A DNA stretch of 64,000 nt from Quercus robur (Eukaryota; Streptophyta; Magnoliopsida; Fagales; Fagaceae): positions 8,841,001 through 8,905,000 of the forward strand of contig NC_065535.1 of assembly GCF_932294415.1 (NCBI RefSeq), read 5' to 3'. A program made the translations under genes and the position numbers. Below, piece after piece: positions 1 to 14,700 of the stretch. Below the pieces are notes generated by a model that worked only from the letters and a program-made list of their open reading frames with translations, ran no database searches and was not told the origin of the DNA. Position 1 is the stretch's first letter, and the number at the start of each line of letters is the position of its first letter.

Positions 1-491
1 TTGTGGATGATGGTGCTGTATTTTTTGTTTTTGTTTTTTAAGTTTTTTTTTTTTCCTCAACGCATTAGGTATATATAGAAAAGGTTTGGAGTATATAATA
101 ATCAAAAATTTTCATTTTCTAATGCATGTTGGCTTAGAAGGCTGATGCATTTTTAAGATGCCGATTTGGATGTATGATCCATATAACAAGTCTCTTACTT
201 AAAAAGGTAAAGAAAATTTTGTCTTTTTGTATATGCTCCTATATCCGGATATGGACACAGCTACTCAAAGGCCACCTACGTTTTCAATTTTCATAGGCTT
301 GTATGATGACAAAATTTCAGGGGTATTTTCGGCTTTTGGATTTTTTTTTTTTTTTTTTGTTTGTGATAATCAAATTAAAGCCCCACTACTAGTAGACTCC
401 ACCACCCTATAGTTTACCTCTCAGTCAAGTCCACGAGGCCATCAATAGGTTGGTCCCGCTGCTGACATGGACGCTCAGCACTCAGCGGTAA

Positions 492-572
492 TGTTCCCTC
501 CTCTCACATGAGGGGGTGAATCTCATGGTGAGACTCACATATAGGATCTACCCTTATATGAGGGGAGGAAGC
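492..572. repeat. Imperfect inverted repeat (hairpin)
   Basis: The left arm begins TTCCCTCCTCTCACATGAGG and the right arm ends TATATGAGGGGAGGAA. They pair imperfectly across a loop of roughly 35 bases. It may be a remnant of a small inverted-repeat element. No target-site duplication is obvious. Confidence 0.4.
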
Positions 573-974
573 ATTGCTTTCAAAGTACCAAAGTTTTTTC
601 TAGCCCTCAAGATGCATTTTGACCTCACTGCTTACATTATTTGAAAAATTATTATAAGATGCTCACTCTTATCTCACTATAAATGTAAGAGAAGTGATCA
701 TCACGTCATCGTACTTGCAAGTATTTTATGCCTCATGCATTTGTGTTCATAAGTTACAAATTATTAGAATTAATTGACAACCAATAAAGTCTTATGTCGG
801 TTGGATTCTATGTACACTATAAAGTATAAATCAATTAGTGTCTTAATCAAATGATAAATAACAATTATTATAGAATAGACATCATAAATTAAATTTCTAT
901 CATATCTATCAAATAAAATAAATTATTTCACAACACATTCTTCTACGTCCATAATTTTTGTGCTATAACTTTTA

Positions 975-1144
975 GAGTAATGTTAGAAACACAAACTATT
1001 TTACAAACTGCTAATGTGATAAGTGATTATTGGTAAATAAAAAAGTAATATTAATGGTGGGTTTAAATGAAAATCAATAAGAAGTTGGCCACAACATCAG
1101 TTTGTAAAAATCTTGTATAATAGTTTGTATATGTTGTATTACTC
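975..1144. mobile_element. Mutator-type MITE with 9-bp target duplication
   Basis: A 170-bp element has imperfect terminal inverted repeats. The left end reads GAGTAATGTTAGAAACACAA and the right end read in reverse begins GAGTAATACAACATATACAA; both continue into a shared ACAAACTATT...TTTTACAAACTG block. It is flanked by an identical 9-bp direct repeat TAACTTTTA at 966-974 and 1145-1153. A 9-bp duplication and long inverted ends are typical of Mutator-like (MULE) non-autonomous elements. No protein is encoded. Confidence 0.75.
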
Positions 1145-4100
1145 TAACTTTTATCTTACTTTTTAATCTAATCGATTATGAGTTAATTAACAACCAATTT
1201 TACATAAATTCACCAATTTTTTTTCTACCACACAATACAGAGGTAACAGATGTGGTGGTAAAAACAAGTTGCATGTGCATTGTGCAAGTAGGAACGTAGA
1301 TTCCTCTATGCTTCAGCTAATTACTATTAGTTAAAATACAATTAATATGTCTAGCAAAAAAAATATAGTTAATTTTAATTCATGAAATCTTTTTTTGGTT
1401 TTTTGTTTTGTTTTTTCTTGGAGCCCAAGCCCCAAAGAAAGCCCCTAAAACTCCCCCCAGCATATTTTGTTCTTGAAAATTGGACTACATAGCTAGCCTT
1501 GTGCAAAAGTAAATTGGCGTCAAACTGAAAAGTCAAAGATATCCTGTGTAGTATTTTGATTCTTCTGCAAGTTCCATAGTTTTGAACTTTGACCCTAGCA
1601 GGGAATCCTGATATCATGTTATATGTTGTTTGAAACCTAATCCTCTAGAACCTCTCTCATTTAATGGGGTGCGTTTTTGGATTTAGTTTTTTTCTGAAAA
1701 TTTTTCTCATTTAGTTGCTGAAAGTTGTTAGAAGTATAATTATACCAATGAAAGAAAATAAGTCTTCAAAAACAGTACATTAATAACTTATTTAATAAAC
1801 CAATAGAAAGTTAGAAACAAGTTAATCCAAACCCATACTGATGAAAAGAGGCGATGGCCAAAAAGGGAAAATCACAGTAGATAGAAAGTGAGAGACACAG
1901 AGAATAATGGGGTAAAGGGCTGTGGTGACTCTTCAAAGTTGGATCATCATGATTGAGCAAAGTGTTGGTTTGCAATAATGGACGAATCAAGAGCCACATA
2001 AATTTGGGAGTGCTTGGGAAATTGACTAAAAACCAAACAAAACATATTTTATATTTATATATATTGTGAATACGAGAGGGAATTTCAAGGCTTAACCAGT
2101 GAGTATAATACAAAATTATTGGAAGAACTTTTTATGTCCTATAAAGTCATTAGAATACCACTTAATTTGGATATGCTAAAGGGATTCCTGGTGGGTTCTG
2201 TCACTAATAAATTGCAGATGTGGAACCATGGATTGGATAAAAATCTTTGCTTTCTTCACTTGTTTTTTTTCAGATAATAGAAAGACCAATTCTTCCCAAT
2301 AATTGAGACAAAAGCTTAAGAGAAATAAAGCAGTACGCAATATTTCTAGACCAATATTTGGTAGCACTCACCACTCACAAACGTGTTGAAAGTTTAAAAC
2401 ACGTGATTTTGGTTGCTAGTAGTTAGAAAATCTATTGGCTCAAAGTAGATTAAAAAAAAAAATTGGCTAGCCATCCCACACTCCCACTTGTTAAAACTTA
2501 AAGCAATGTATTTTGACTAGCTCTAAGCTTAAAGAAAACTGACCAATGGGCATCTATTGTGATATTTGATATTTCACTCATTTTTCTCAATATTGAGACG
2601 TAAAATTTGAAAAAGATATACAGCTGGTGGCAAGAGTTGCACAATGTCAAAAAGGGTAAATAAATAAGATACAGACCCATTAGTAATCATCACAAATTTG
2701 ATTATCTTCTAGTTGCTTTTACACCCTTTTGCCTTTTCTGATTCCAATATGCTGCAAAAGGTCCACCTTGAATCTTGATAGTTACATGCCCACTTCCTAC
2801 CTCTTTTGCCTTTACAAAAGGGTGCCTGGCTATAAGAACCAAACTTGCAATGATATATATATAATCTAGATGCCTTGTAAATGCATGGGCCAATGAATAA
2901 TAATTCATTCATAAGGGGAAAGAAGAAAAAAGAGGTTGGGGATGAAGGGTCAGAGAGAGAGAAGCGATCTTTTGGTTTCTTTATACTTCTATTTGACAGC
3001 ACTACTAGTACAAGAATCTCATTTGTCTTCATAGTTTTTTTCTTTTTGGACTTTCATTAGAAATAATACAAATTTAACCCAGATTTCCATCTTTGAAAAG
3101 AATGGCATAATATTACTACGTTGTACATTATTATTAGTTTTGTTAGGATTGAAAGTTTCCTCGCAGTTTGCCAAAGAGAGAATACCCCAAGAATGGCCTT
3201 ATGAGTTAACACAGGAAAAGTTTATGAAAGTTAGTCATACTTGTCATATGCAAAATAACGGGTTCTGCACCAATTGATGAGCTATAAGCTCAAATGAAGT
3301 TAAAATTCTTTCCAAATTACTTTCTAGGCTCCTCTCTTTTCTTTTTTTTCTTTTCTTTTTTCACTGTAAATCACTTTCTAAGCTTTTCTTTTTTTTTGGG
3401 AGAGAAACTTTCTAAAGCTTATTTCTAAATGAGTTTCCCATATTTCATAATTGTCATACATTTCGAGACAATATGATCTCATATATAGTCCACACAAGAT
3501 CGTCAATTCGTGAGTTTTCCCAATGTTTTAGGACTTCTATTGACTTTTGAGTATAATTTTTTGGGTAAACACTAACTTTGATGCTTAAAAGTTTGACAAT
3601 TTTTTCAATTAAATCCTAAAACTTAAACGCAACAATCACATCCTTCATATTCTTAAAATTATTCAATTCAATCATTAAAGTTCTTCTCATTTTCAAATTT
3701 AGTCCTATGAGTTTCAAAAGTTTGTTAAAAGATTACCATATATATTTTTTCATTTTAAGAACTTGAATTTCCTCAATATTTTCTCATCAACCAAACCTGA
3801 AATACAGAACTTTTCCTGCAAATTCAATTCAAATTCAGAAAGTGTCTTTTTTTCTTAAAAATTAAAAAAAATAAATAAATAAAACTATATTTCAAGTCAA
3901 TAACACATTTCCATGTGATAATAGTAGTGAATAACTGAATATATAGAATAATGGTTATGTTTTTACTCCACTTGAATGACAAGTATGTACCCTTTTTTTT
4001 ATGGCTAGTAGTATGTAATTTCAAGGTTACATTAATGTTCAAATTAGCGCGCCAACCAAATTAGATAATTTTACAAACTATGTATTTAATTGCAATTTTT

Positions 4101-4499
4101 TAAACCCTGAGGACCAAATTGAAAAATAAGGCAAACTTTAAGCGCAAAAAATGGTCTCTGTCCTTTAAAATAATGCTGAGCAGAAAACACTTTTCACAAG
4201 TTTATTTATAAATACTTTTTGAACCAAATATTTTTCATAAATATTAACATGGCCTGTTGTGGTTGAAGTAACAACACTTTCAACTAAATTCACCACTAAT
4301 ACCATTTTTATTATATACCAATCACAACAAACATATCATTGATGTCAACCATACTAAAAAAAAATTGTAGTTTATAGATTTAATATTGTTGCTGTTTTGG
4401 GGGGAAAAAGAGCACTGTTACAAGAATCAAAATAGAAAAATAAAATACCCCTTTCCTTTCCCAAAGGCCACCTTCACACAAGGCCAAGGAGCTCTTGCC

Positions 4500-4848
4500 A
4501 GAGCACCCACAGTAGATGTGGGATATGTGCCAAATATTTACACCAAACACAAAAAATAGCTCCCTAGCAGATGTTACATATATTTGGCACATATACCATT
4601 TTGTGTCCATACCGTTGCAAATTTGCAACAGTACGGACAAATGTGGTAAACCAAAATAATATATTTTAATGTGTAGTAAATATTATTTTAATATATTTTA
4701 ATGTGTAGTAAATATTATTTAATGTATAGAATTGAATTATAAAATATCTGATAAATGAGATATTGTAAAATGATGTGGTAAAATAATAAAATAGGCATTT
4801 GATGTGGCAAAATGGCATAATTTTTGCACCAGCTGCTACGGATGCTCT
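4500..4848. mobile_element. MITE-like element with AGAGCA ends
   Basis: The left end AGAGCACCCACAGTAGATG matches the reverse complement of the right end, AGAGCATCCGTAGCAGCTG, at most positions. The interior is AT-rich and contains a direct duplication of about 32 bp (about 4658-4720, unit TATATTTTAATGTGTAGTAA...). Such ends suggest a small inverted-repeat DNA transposon, perhaps PIF/Harbinger type. I could not define a target duplication, so the class is inference. Confidence 0.5.
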
Positions 4849-5714
4849 AATGCTATTAATACAATCCATCTCGCTCTCTTCTTTACAAATTTACTCTCAC
4901 TATTGCGTAACGCTTTTTTTAAGAATTAGGACAAAAACTCTCACCGTTGATTTTCATAACCTAAGCTAACTTTGGCCTTCCTCGCTTTATATGGAAGGCT
5001 AACACAAATTTATCCTACGGTTCAGCATCTAAAACTGGAAAAGGACAAAACCAAAAATTCTGAACGATTCTGGTAACATCCAAAAGAGAATAATTCACCG
5101 CAATATAATAGATCAGGGTCTAAAACTTTCAATAAAAAATATCAAGATTCAAGTGGTCCAGCAACTAAGGCAAGTCCAGACCAGGCCGAAAAAGAGAGCC
5201 TAATCATTTACAAACAAGATTAAACCAGAGGCTGAAATTCCTTACAATAACAAGGCAATTTAAACTAGCACCTATACCAGTAAACAGTATTGAACAACCA
5301 GGGACATAACACAAGACCTAAGAAGTCAGCTAGTGGAGTCAACGACATTGTATCATGCCAGACAACTTAGTGCTGAAATGAACCTCGGAATAATCCATCA
5401 TTGTCTCATACAAAATTACATTTGCCTATGTGCAACTAAACCCCTATGTGCATGTGCTAGTATGTGGGTTCACATCGTCACTGTCGCACAAAAGTTCCCG
5501 AGCTTGTCTTTACTAATTTATCTAGGAAAGGGAAACTATGAATGTAGAAAACTACTATAAAAATCAGACAGTGCACTCAGTAAGAAACTGATATCTATAT
5601 CTGTCCATGTTGAAGATCTAACTGCATATCTTCTAGTGTGTGATTCACGCGTCTTTTCCGAAAGAGAAATCTTTCATTTCTGCCATATGTTGTGAAGTGT
5701 GCGTAAAGCTTTCT

Positions 5715-8700
5715 TCATGACCGACACATGTTGAAGATCTCACCCCGCATTACATCAACAGGCATGTGCTCAAGTGTGTAACGCTCGGGACCAAGGTATA
5801 CCCCTGTCTTCTCCAAAAGAGCAAGACCTTCATCCCTACCATATCTTGAAGCATACAACTTCAGGTACTCGATGTCCTAATAAAGCACCCAGACAAATAT
5901 TAAACAAACATGCATACTAACTTTTGCAAACTAAAGATTAGAATAGTACTCAACACCACCCACAGGGAAAAAAATTGTTAAGACTCAAACTTAGAAACCA
6001 AAGGAAAATATTTGTGAAATGTTATGTTTAATCAATGATTCAATGGTATAAGCAAGAAGGGATAAATTAATGAAATAGCATGAAGATAATGAAGAATATT
6101 CAAAGGAAAAATGAAAGTCATTAAAAGTAGGAGCAACCATTGTGATTATGACAATTATCACAGATTATTATGGGATCTTAAATATTGCTAGACATTTTCA
6201 AAGGGTTCAAAATTGTTAGATATATTATATTACTTCCACCTCAGATTCTTCTAAACAATTGGAAGCTGTCAAATCAAACCAGTTCTTACAGCACAACCCC
6301 ACCCCACCCCCCCCAAAAAAAAAGAGAGAGAACTCCTCTCTCCCAAAATAAGGGGGAAAAAAGAAGCATTTCTTGACATTCAAAAGTTTTGAGGGTGACA
6401 GAAAGAATCAATTCAAAGTTTGGCCAGTGAGCAGTGGCTCAAGTGACACTTCCTGGGTGGAGGGTGAGGTCATAGGTCAAAACTCATTGGGGTGCATCAG
6501 TGCATGTGTAACTTACCAATAAAAAATGAAAAAGTTTGTCTCACCTGCAAACCACTGAGAATGCGCTCTAGTCTAACTGAAGCAACTGGTTCATGTGAAG
6601 AGGAGAACACTTCACCAGGGTAGAACAAAACTCCATCTCCAGGAGGAAGGCCACGCCTAAATCTAATCTGCTCAGAAGCATACAAAATATTTCAGCACAC
6701 ACACAAATGGTGTTTTTAAATGATAAACGACCACGAGGCCAGGCACATACCTCAGCGCTGGGAACTGATGCTTTCTCATAGCAGTTGGCACCCCAATATA
6801 AGAACCCTGTGCCACCTTCTTTCCATACCCGCCAAAAAACAGCACGGTGTTGTGTTCCTCGCATCCCAAGGTGCCAATTGGGATGGGGATCAGATGGTCC
6901 CATGCACACATATGTCCACCACTCCTACATGTAAGACAAAGTTACCTCCTTTCAGCAAGTAATAGACTTAATGCCCTATAATAGGTATTATGCAATCCAA
7001 ACATACATCTTTTACTTGAACATCTAAGGGTTATCATGCATTTGGTGACAACAGCAATCAGGAGAAAATTCACTTCTTAAACATACTTGACTGAAAATGG
7101 CAACAATATATATCTCATTCAGCCTTCACTGATTTCGTAAAAAAATAATGAATTAAACTTTAGACTATTAAGTAGATTACAGCATATTCAGCTAAGGACA
7201 AAGTTTAGCTACAAAATTGGTTGTAGCTTAAGGCTACAAACTCACTCAATAAAATAAATATTATAACATATTTTGAAAATCTAACCGTTGAATTGCATGT
7301 TTTTCACGCTCTTAATACACATGTTAAATTTATGTCAATCGGATATTATTTACTATATGATTTATAAGTTTATATTTTGTGCATAATTTTAAATTGCAAA
7401 AACTTGCAATTAAAAAAAATTATTGATAACATAGCTCTTTATCTTTAATTTTCTTGAAATTTTGCAAGTATGGAGAATATAAGAAGAAGATATAATCCAA
7501 TGGTGGATTTGTCAAAATTTACCTCCAATAAAAAGATATTAAATAAGTTTGTAAACTAAGGTTACAATTAATTTTGTAGCTAAACTTTGTTCATAAATAG
7601 AAATAGAATACATCAGCATACAACATAAAACATTTTCACACCTAAATAAATAAATGAGAAAGCCACAAGTTTCAGATGCCAATATCGGAGAGCTCATAGT
7701 TAAACTTCACACTCATAAGGCATTATCCAAAGAAAGCTAGAAACTTGCTAAATCATTTTGATTACAAAAATGTAAACACCATTCAATATTCAAGAAGAGC
7801 TAGCTTTCAATGAGTAAGCAAACAAAGCACATTGTTCATTACAACACTGCAAAGTAGAAGCAATGCACTTAAGATGACAATCTATAACCCCAATGTACAA
7901 AAGGAGCCTGAAGTTGCCATCACTGACATTACATGTACAATAGCCTAGCTGCATGGCAATATTTATGGTCAAATTTGTCCAAAAATGCATTTGCAGTCAT
8001 CAACCAAAAAATACATAAATAGATGCAGATAACATGTACAAGATCAGTGATACATCTACTGGATCATGCCTATGGAAATATCCTGCCGGCATGGTATTGT
8101 AGCAGTAAAACAAAAAATTTGTCGGTGCTTCACTTTAACATGACAGGCTGAGGAGGTAAACTCTATGTCAAATGTGTCATATAGCCAAAGCAACTTACCA
8201 CACACATGCCATGCTTTCTAAGTAAGAGAGGATACTGTAACTATAATAAGGTTTGAGCTCAAGCCCATTACTCTCTGCTTAGAAAACTATCAACTTGTAA
8301 CCCATACCACTTTTCTTTTGCCAGTGAAACTTTCATTCTTGCTTTTAGGTTCAGATTCAACTTGCACAAATTTATAGCTACAAACATTGTTTTGAGAAAA
8401 AAGAAAAGAAAAAAAAAGGTTACAATCAGCGTGCTACATCACAATTCCTCGATGCTATCAAGATGCAGATCCAACAACCCATGAGCAATTGTTTTACATA
8501 AGCAATAATATATGGCAATGAATTTGCTTTGATAATTCTTGGGCACTTTTTTAACCAAGTATGAGAAAGTATGGACTACAACCAACCAAGGATCTCAAGC
8601 ATGACAGTCAAGAACGTAAGTAGAACCTTTATTTTAGGCCTTCTTAGGAGGAGTAAATGCCAAACTTTATTACCATAAAGTGATTCTGAACATCCCATAA

Positions 8701-11700
8701 ATAACACCACATCTAAACAAATGTGATGAAATTTCAAGAATTGGTGAAAAAGTTTATATTCAGGTCCTGTCTTCTTGTTTTCAAGCCAAACTCACAACAG
8801 TAAAGGCTATAAGAATTGTTTTCTAATATTCAAATGTGCTCTTAGTTTCATCCCTTTCAGTTTCTGCCTGACATCATGATGTAATATATGACATATTCAT
8901 GATTCCTTACTTACCAAAGTAAAAAAAATTTGAAAAAATCTTCCAGCTGCCACTTAAAAATCCATATCTTCAAGTGGATTTATTATTATTTTACAGAAAT
9001 TAGCCATGTCTCAGAGCACATGATTTTAAGTAGTCGTGGTTACGATGTTCTCCCTACCTCAGATGGCTTATACAAACCACCTCTTACAGTCTTATCTGAG
9101 GTAACTGAGCTACAACTGGCTGGTAAAACCACACAATTTCAACCATCACCTAAACTCAATTGGTACATCTTTGCATTGACTGCTGGTTGTTAGTTGTTAA
9201 TTTAAACATGGAATTTAAGCTCCAAAGGCTTTACCCTGAGTCAGTAATTCAACTCTACATAGCTTTTACTAACCAAGCAGTCGGCATCTCCAGTAACCTG
9301 CTCATTCCTCTTATACACACTATCAAGAGACACATCCAAGCCTGAACAGACTGCAGTAACCAGTTACCAAGGCAATTAGGAACTACGTAGGCTTAGACAT
9401 GCTTGCAAACTAAAACCCAGACACAGAAACACTTACCCCAAAGGAATATTTATATCTCTCAATAGAAAAATTCGAATAAGATTTCAGGACCAGAGAGTTC
9501 TGGTTGTCATGTCTGACAAACCACACCCATGGTTACTGGTAGTTATTATATTCATTATAATTTTAACTAGAAGAAAAAATAAATCAAACAAAAAAAGGGA
9601 AATTAACCATATAATCTAAGTGCTGGTTAGATCCTAACATGTCAAATCAATAGTGTCAGTGTGCATTAGTCAGTCCTGTAAATGCAACTAAATTTTTGGA
9701 AAAACTATAAACAGGAAAAGCTGCAAAGATGAAATGAGAAAACATATCTTTCTGATATATATATTTTTTTTGATAAGTAATAAAGATGTATATTCAGGAA
9801 CACTACCTCATATCTTTCTGATATCTTTTATCATGAATGAAAAATAAATAAATAACCACATTATATGTAACATATTAAAGAAAAGTAAATTTCAGAGCCA
9901 AGGGAACAGATCTAGTTGAACATTACTTCACCACTCTCTGGTTGCAGTTCACCAATAATATCCTTGACCAAATCCTCTCGATTGCCAAGCACCCACTCAC
10001 TGCAATAAATAAAGTTTAAATCTTTTCAGGTGACAAAGAACCTTTGACTAACTGTCAGCTGTATCGTATGATTTCAGTGATATGCGCTCATATACTTATC
10101 AAAAAGAGTTGAGGGAGAACCCTCTTAATACATGTAAGATACAAGTCATCAGAGAAAACGAAGTTCAACATGGCAGTTCTGCACACTTCATATATCAAGG
10201 CCAGTGGGTCTTTACCTTCAAATCTTTAACCACAAATGACCAAACCTAAGATCAAGTTTGATAACATGCATATGATAAGAGTGAAGACTGCCTGAGTTCT
10301 GAAGCAAACATAATGGTGCTGTTTGAGAAAGATATTCAGTAAAAGGTGCTCGTCATGCAGGGTACAGTCAGTTCAAGCACAATGGCATAAAATAAGTCAC
10401 CAGGATAGCCCAAACACAATCTCAACCAGATATTCAATAATAATGAGCATGACATATTTTGGACTTCAAATTTAAGGTCATGGCCACTTCCCAGAGACAA
10501 AATTGAAGTCCTTAGGACTATAACATGAACTCAAGGCATACCATTCACTTAAAAATTTCATGACATAGGAAACACATATAGAGGGTCATGCACATCAAAA
10601 TATTTTCCAATTCTGACCCAACTTTCTGCTTTGCAGTGAGATGAGGAACCCAATCCATTTAGTCAAGGCAAATAGCCAATGTTAATAATGTATTTATTTA
10701 GATAAAATCATTGTTCCTAAAAACTCAGCTTGATACATGAACTGGAAACCATCATTCTTCCAGTATAAACTAGAATCATTTGCAAGTTACATGTGGATTA
10801 CAAATTCATCTGCCAGTCCTCTCCTTGCTCAAACAAGCAGGCTTAATAAAGAAATCCAAGTACCAAAACGAGCAGACTTAATAAAGAAATTTAAGTACCA
10901 AGAAGTGCATATTCTAAAACTGAGTGAAAAAATCTTGGCATTTAGAAAGCCCAATTGAAAACAATACCTTGTACAATAAATTTGAGTATGAGGCCGCAGG
11001 AAGTTTGGAACTTTTACAAAAGCCTCAAAAGCAGTAGGTGCAAGAGGTGCATCACTTGGTCCTACACAAAAGACAAAAAATTAAGGTTAGAAATATATAA
11101 AAATGTAAACAAAGGTTCAAATTAACTGAGCATGTGCATGCACACATGCATATACATAAAGTGTAAATCAAACAAGGAAACCATACTAGCCCCTATAAAA
11201 CTCTATGATTATCACCCAAAAGAGAAAATTAAGTCCAACTGTAGGCTGACAAAGGAGATAACATTCTGACATTTTAACAATATCAAACATGAATAGAGAA
11301 AATAAAGATAAATACTTTTCAATGAAAAAGAACCACACACCCATATGCATCATTAGTAAAAAAAATTGAAAATAAATAAATTTCAGCCATAAAAATCATT
11401 CTCAAATAAGTTCCCAGAAAAACTACAAGCTATTATATTGAATTAGGGAAAAACTAGGTCACAGAATAAATCTTTTCACACTAAAACAACCCTGATTCAA
11501 CATCTACAAAAAAAAATGCACTTCAGCGTGAACAATTTAGACAAGTTTATAGTTTTACATGATGTTTCCCCCAAAAATTAAAAAGCTTGGCCTTGTGAAT
11601 GGAATGACAAATCAAAGAAAGAATTCAAAAGTTCAATTCTAATTGCCGCCAAAAGAAAGCTTCTTGATCTTTAACTTCTACTCAGTCTTTTATTCATAAA

Positions 11701-14700
11701 ATCTCATAGATAGGTGCCAAGGTACTTTTCCTTCATTCATCAATTGCTTTATTAATTATAACAATCTTGTTAAGACATTTTTCATAGAAAATCTTGACAA
11801 ACAATATATTCAACACATAAGACCACCATCACCAAGAGGATTCCAAACCTTAATGTAAATAGCATACCTTGAACTATTCGTATTTTCATCTTTCTGGCCC
11901 ACTTCTTCACCTAAATTTCTAACACTAGTAACTAGTTAAATTCTCAATTCCCCAGCGTAATCATTCAAATGATATTCACCTATAAATATTTTATATAATC
12001 CCCCTCCAACTATCCTTAAACCACATCTTCCTTTATTAGAACTCTTAGATCCTCTAAGAGAGAGATCATAGACCAGGGCTTTAACCCAAAGGGATGATCT
12101 ACCGGTGTTTAGGAGGTAACCGTCATGCTGGGAAGCACGGCACGGCAAAATTACCAACGTACTGGTGTCGGACACGTATCCGACATGGACATGTATCTGA
12201 CACAGACACAAACGTGTCAAGCATGCACTCAAGAAGAAAAAATAATTTTTTAATTCAGTTGTTCTATTTTATGTTGAATGTTGTTTATTTGAACTCTTTT
12301 GTTCATACTTTAAACAATATTTATTGTCTTTAAATTAATTTTAGATATATTTCCAAACATTTCATTATTGTTACATACTTCTTAAATCCAAAATAAACAT
12401 AACTTATTTCAAATATAATATATATATATATATATACACCCCTAAAAATAAATTTAATTAATTAATCAATTGTCATATAACCGATTTTTTGCACCTCCTT
12501 CCTCAACTGCTGCAATGTTTGCATCATCTTTCCCTTTCTTTATACCTAATAAAATTAATTCTGCCATTTATGAAATAGTGTCATAACACCATGAGTGCAC
12601 ACACATGCGAGAAAAAAGAAGAGGGGGGAACAAAAGAAAGGAAAAAAAATAAAATAAGGACTGTGGCGCTCAGCTGGAAGATCTTCCTAATGAAAACAGA
12701 AGGCCACAAGATCATGAAAATCTCCAGAATCATACAAAAAAAGCCGTGAAGAAAGAACAGGAGAGAAACAAACTAACATCATAGCCAAAAAAATGAGTAA
12801 TTAAAACAGAAGGAAGGGAATTCATACCACAGTAGTAAGTAGTTAAAACACGTGCATCAGGAGCATAAGCATGAATCTCACTAGCCATTTTGCGAATGGA
12901 ATCATATTGTTCCAAGTTTAGAGGCTGTCAAAAATTAATGCAGGCACATCAGCTCATCAAGCAAATCATAGAGAAAGGCATTGCTTCAGGAACCATCATA
13001 AATATTGAGATTAAGCATTAACACAAGTCAAAGCAATACAAGAAGAAAAAAATGATAGTATTTCATTGTGCATTCTGTCAAAGTGCGAAAAAGTGTGAAA
13101 ATAATCTCTACACCACTGTTTTGTGAATCTTTTTTTTAGCTGTAGAGTGAAAACAAATAACCACGTATTGTCCAAGGAATTGTTTATCTTCTGGCCAAAA
13201 ATAAAAATTAGACCAAGGCTTGTGCTCTCATTATCATAACAACCAACAGCACCCTTTTGCTGTCATTTTACAACAGTGGTCATACCTCATCCCACAAGTA
13301 AAAATAAGCCTTCTTCCAGTGATTCTTTGTCCTCAATATCTCAATTTCTTTCAGCAAGTAATCCTTCGCTGCTTCACTTCTGTTGCATATCAACAAGTGG
13401 GTGGAAACTCATCAGTTTTCATTGAAAATATACTGACAGAAGCGCGAACATGGACAACTGACTGTATACCCGAAGACAGCTTTACTATATGGTACGGCAT
13501 ATGCCGCTAGTCGCGGGTCTGAAAAATATTCATCTGATTTTGGATGGTCGGCTAGAATAACAAAAACGAAAATTACAAAAGATTCAGCACGTCTATTTTC
13601 TAAAACTATTCTGATTACAACAAAGACAGGACAGGTTTTGAATAAGAAATACTGTTAATAATGACTTAAGGGAATTTTTTGCCTTGATTCAGTAAATTAC
13701 CTGGATATGGGCTGGTGTATGTCAAGACACGCATGCTGTCACCCCATCTGCAAAAATATGGGCTGATTCTAAATTGCAAAAGCCATTTGAAATGTTGGTC
13801 CAATGCCTCATACCACTCTTGAGTCCCATGTTCAACACCAAAACGATCCTCAATTACAGTATCAGATATCTAAAATATAGTTGAAGGACACAAGCAAACA
13901 CTTCAATTAAATCTTTTGTCTTCATTAAGACATGTCCATTAATTTACAAGCTTCTAATGGACTACTACTAGTGTCTTATTTTGGCTTGAACTCCACCTTG
14001 TATATAACTTTACTGATTGGTTTGCTTAGATCTCCTTTATTAACTGGACTTGTGTGAGACTTGAATACAATGTGTAACAAAAGCAAAGTTTAACTTCCCA
14101 AATACTTAATTTAAAACATATAGGATACACCAAACACTGCAGGAAGAGACGGAGTTACAGGCAGAATGAAGTCCCAAACTGTCAAATTTAACTTCACACG
14201 TACTGAAAGGTTTGAAATAGCATCTTCATCCATTATATCAACTGGCCCATTATCTGAAAAGAATTCAGAAAAGGATGGAGACAGAAGAACTCTTCTTAAA
14301 GATGTACTGGCAGATTTCACTCTTTCTACCTAAAAAACAAATGCTCATATGAACAGCTTATATATTGCCAAGATCAACAGAAAAATTAAATTATATGCAA
14401 AAATAGATTCAGAAACCCACCACTTCTTCCAGTGGTTTTCCATCAATGGGCTCCACAATGTCAAGACAGCTCCTAAGTTCACTGTAAAGTTGATGCTTCT
14501 CAGCTTTGCCCATGTATTGTGATCGAGATCTGCAAAAGTCAGAATAGATAACACAGATAACTTCATGTCCATATTTTGAAAACAAAAATCACCCATGCGG
14601 TATACTCTGAAAACATGAAGCTACCGTGTGCCTTATTTTGTGACACTTACTCCCCTGTGGTTTGCTCTATGAGGCATTTCTGCTAAATTAAATGAAATTT

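Larger units (their letters stand above)
1..5714. other. Gene-free AT-rich region with small repeats
   Basis: I see no supported gene here. All open frames are short (about 107 codons or less), AT-rich and unlike known proteins. The stretch holds a small imperfect hairpin (about 492-572), a 9-bp-duplication MITE (975-1144), a second MITE-like element (4500-4848), many T- and A-rich tracts, and the probable 3' untranslated and downstream region of the minus-strand gene that ends at 5715. Confidence 0.6.
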
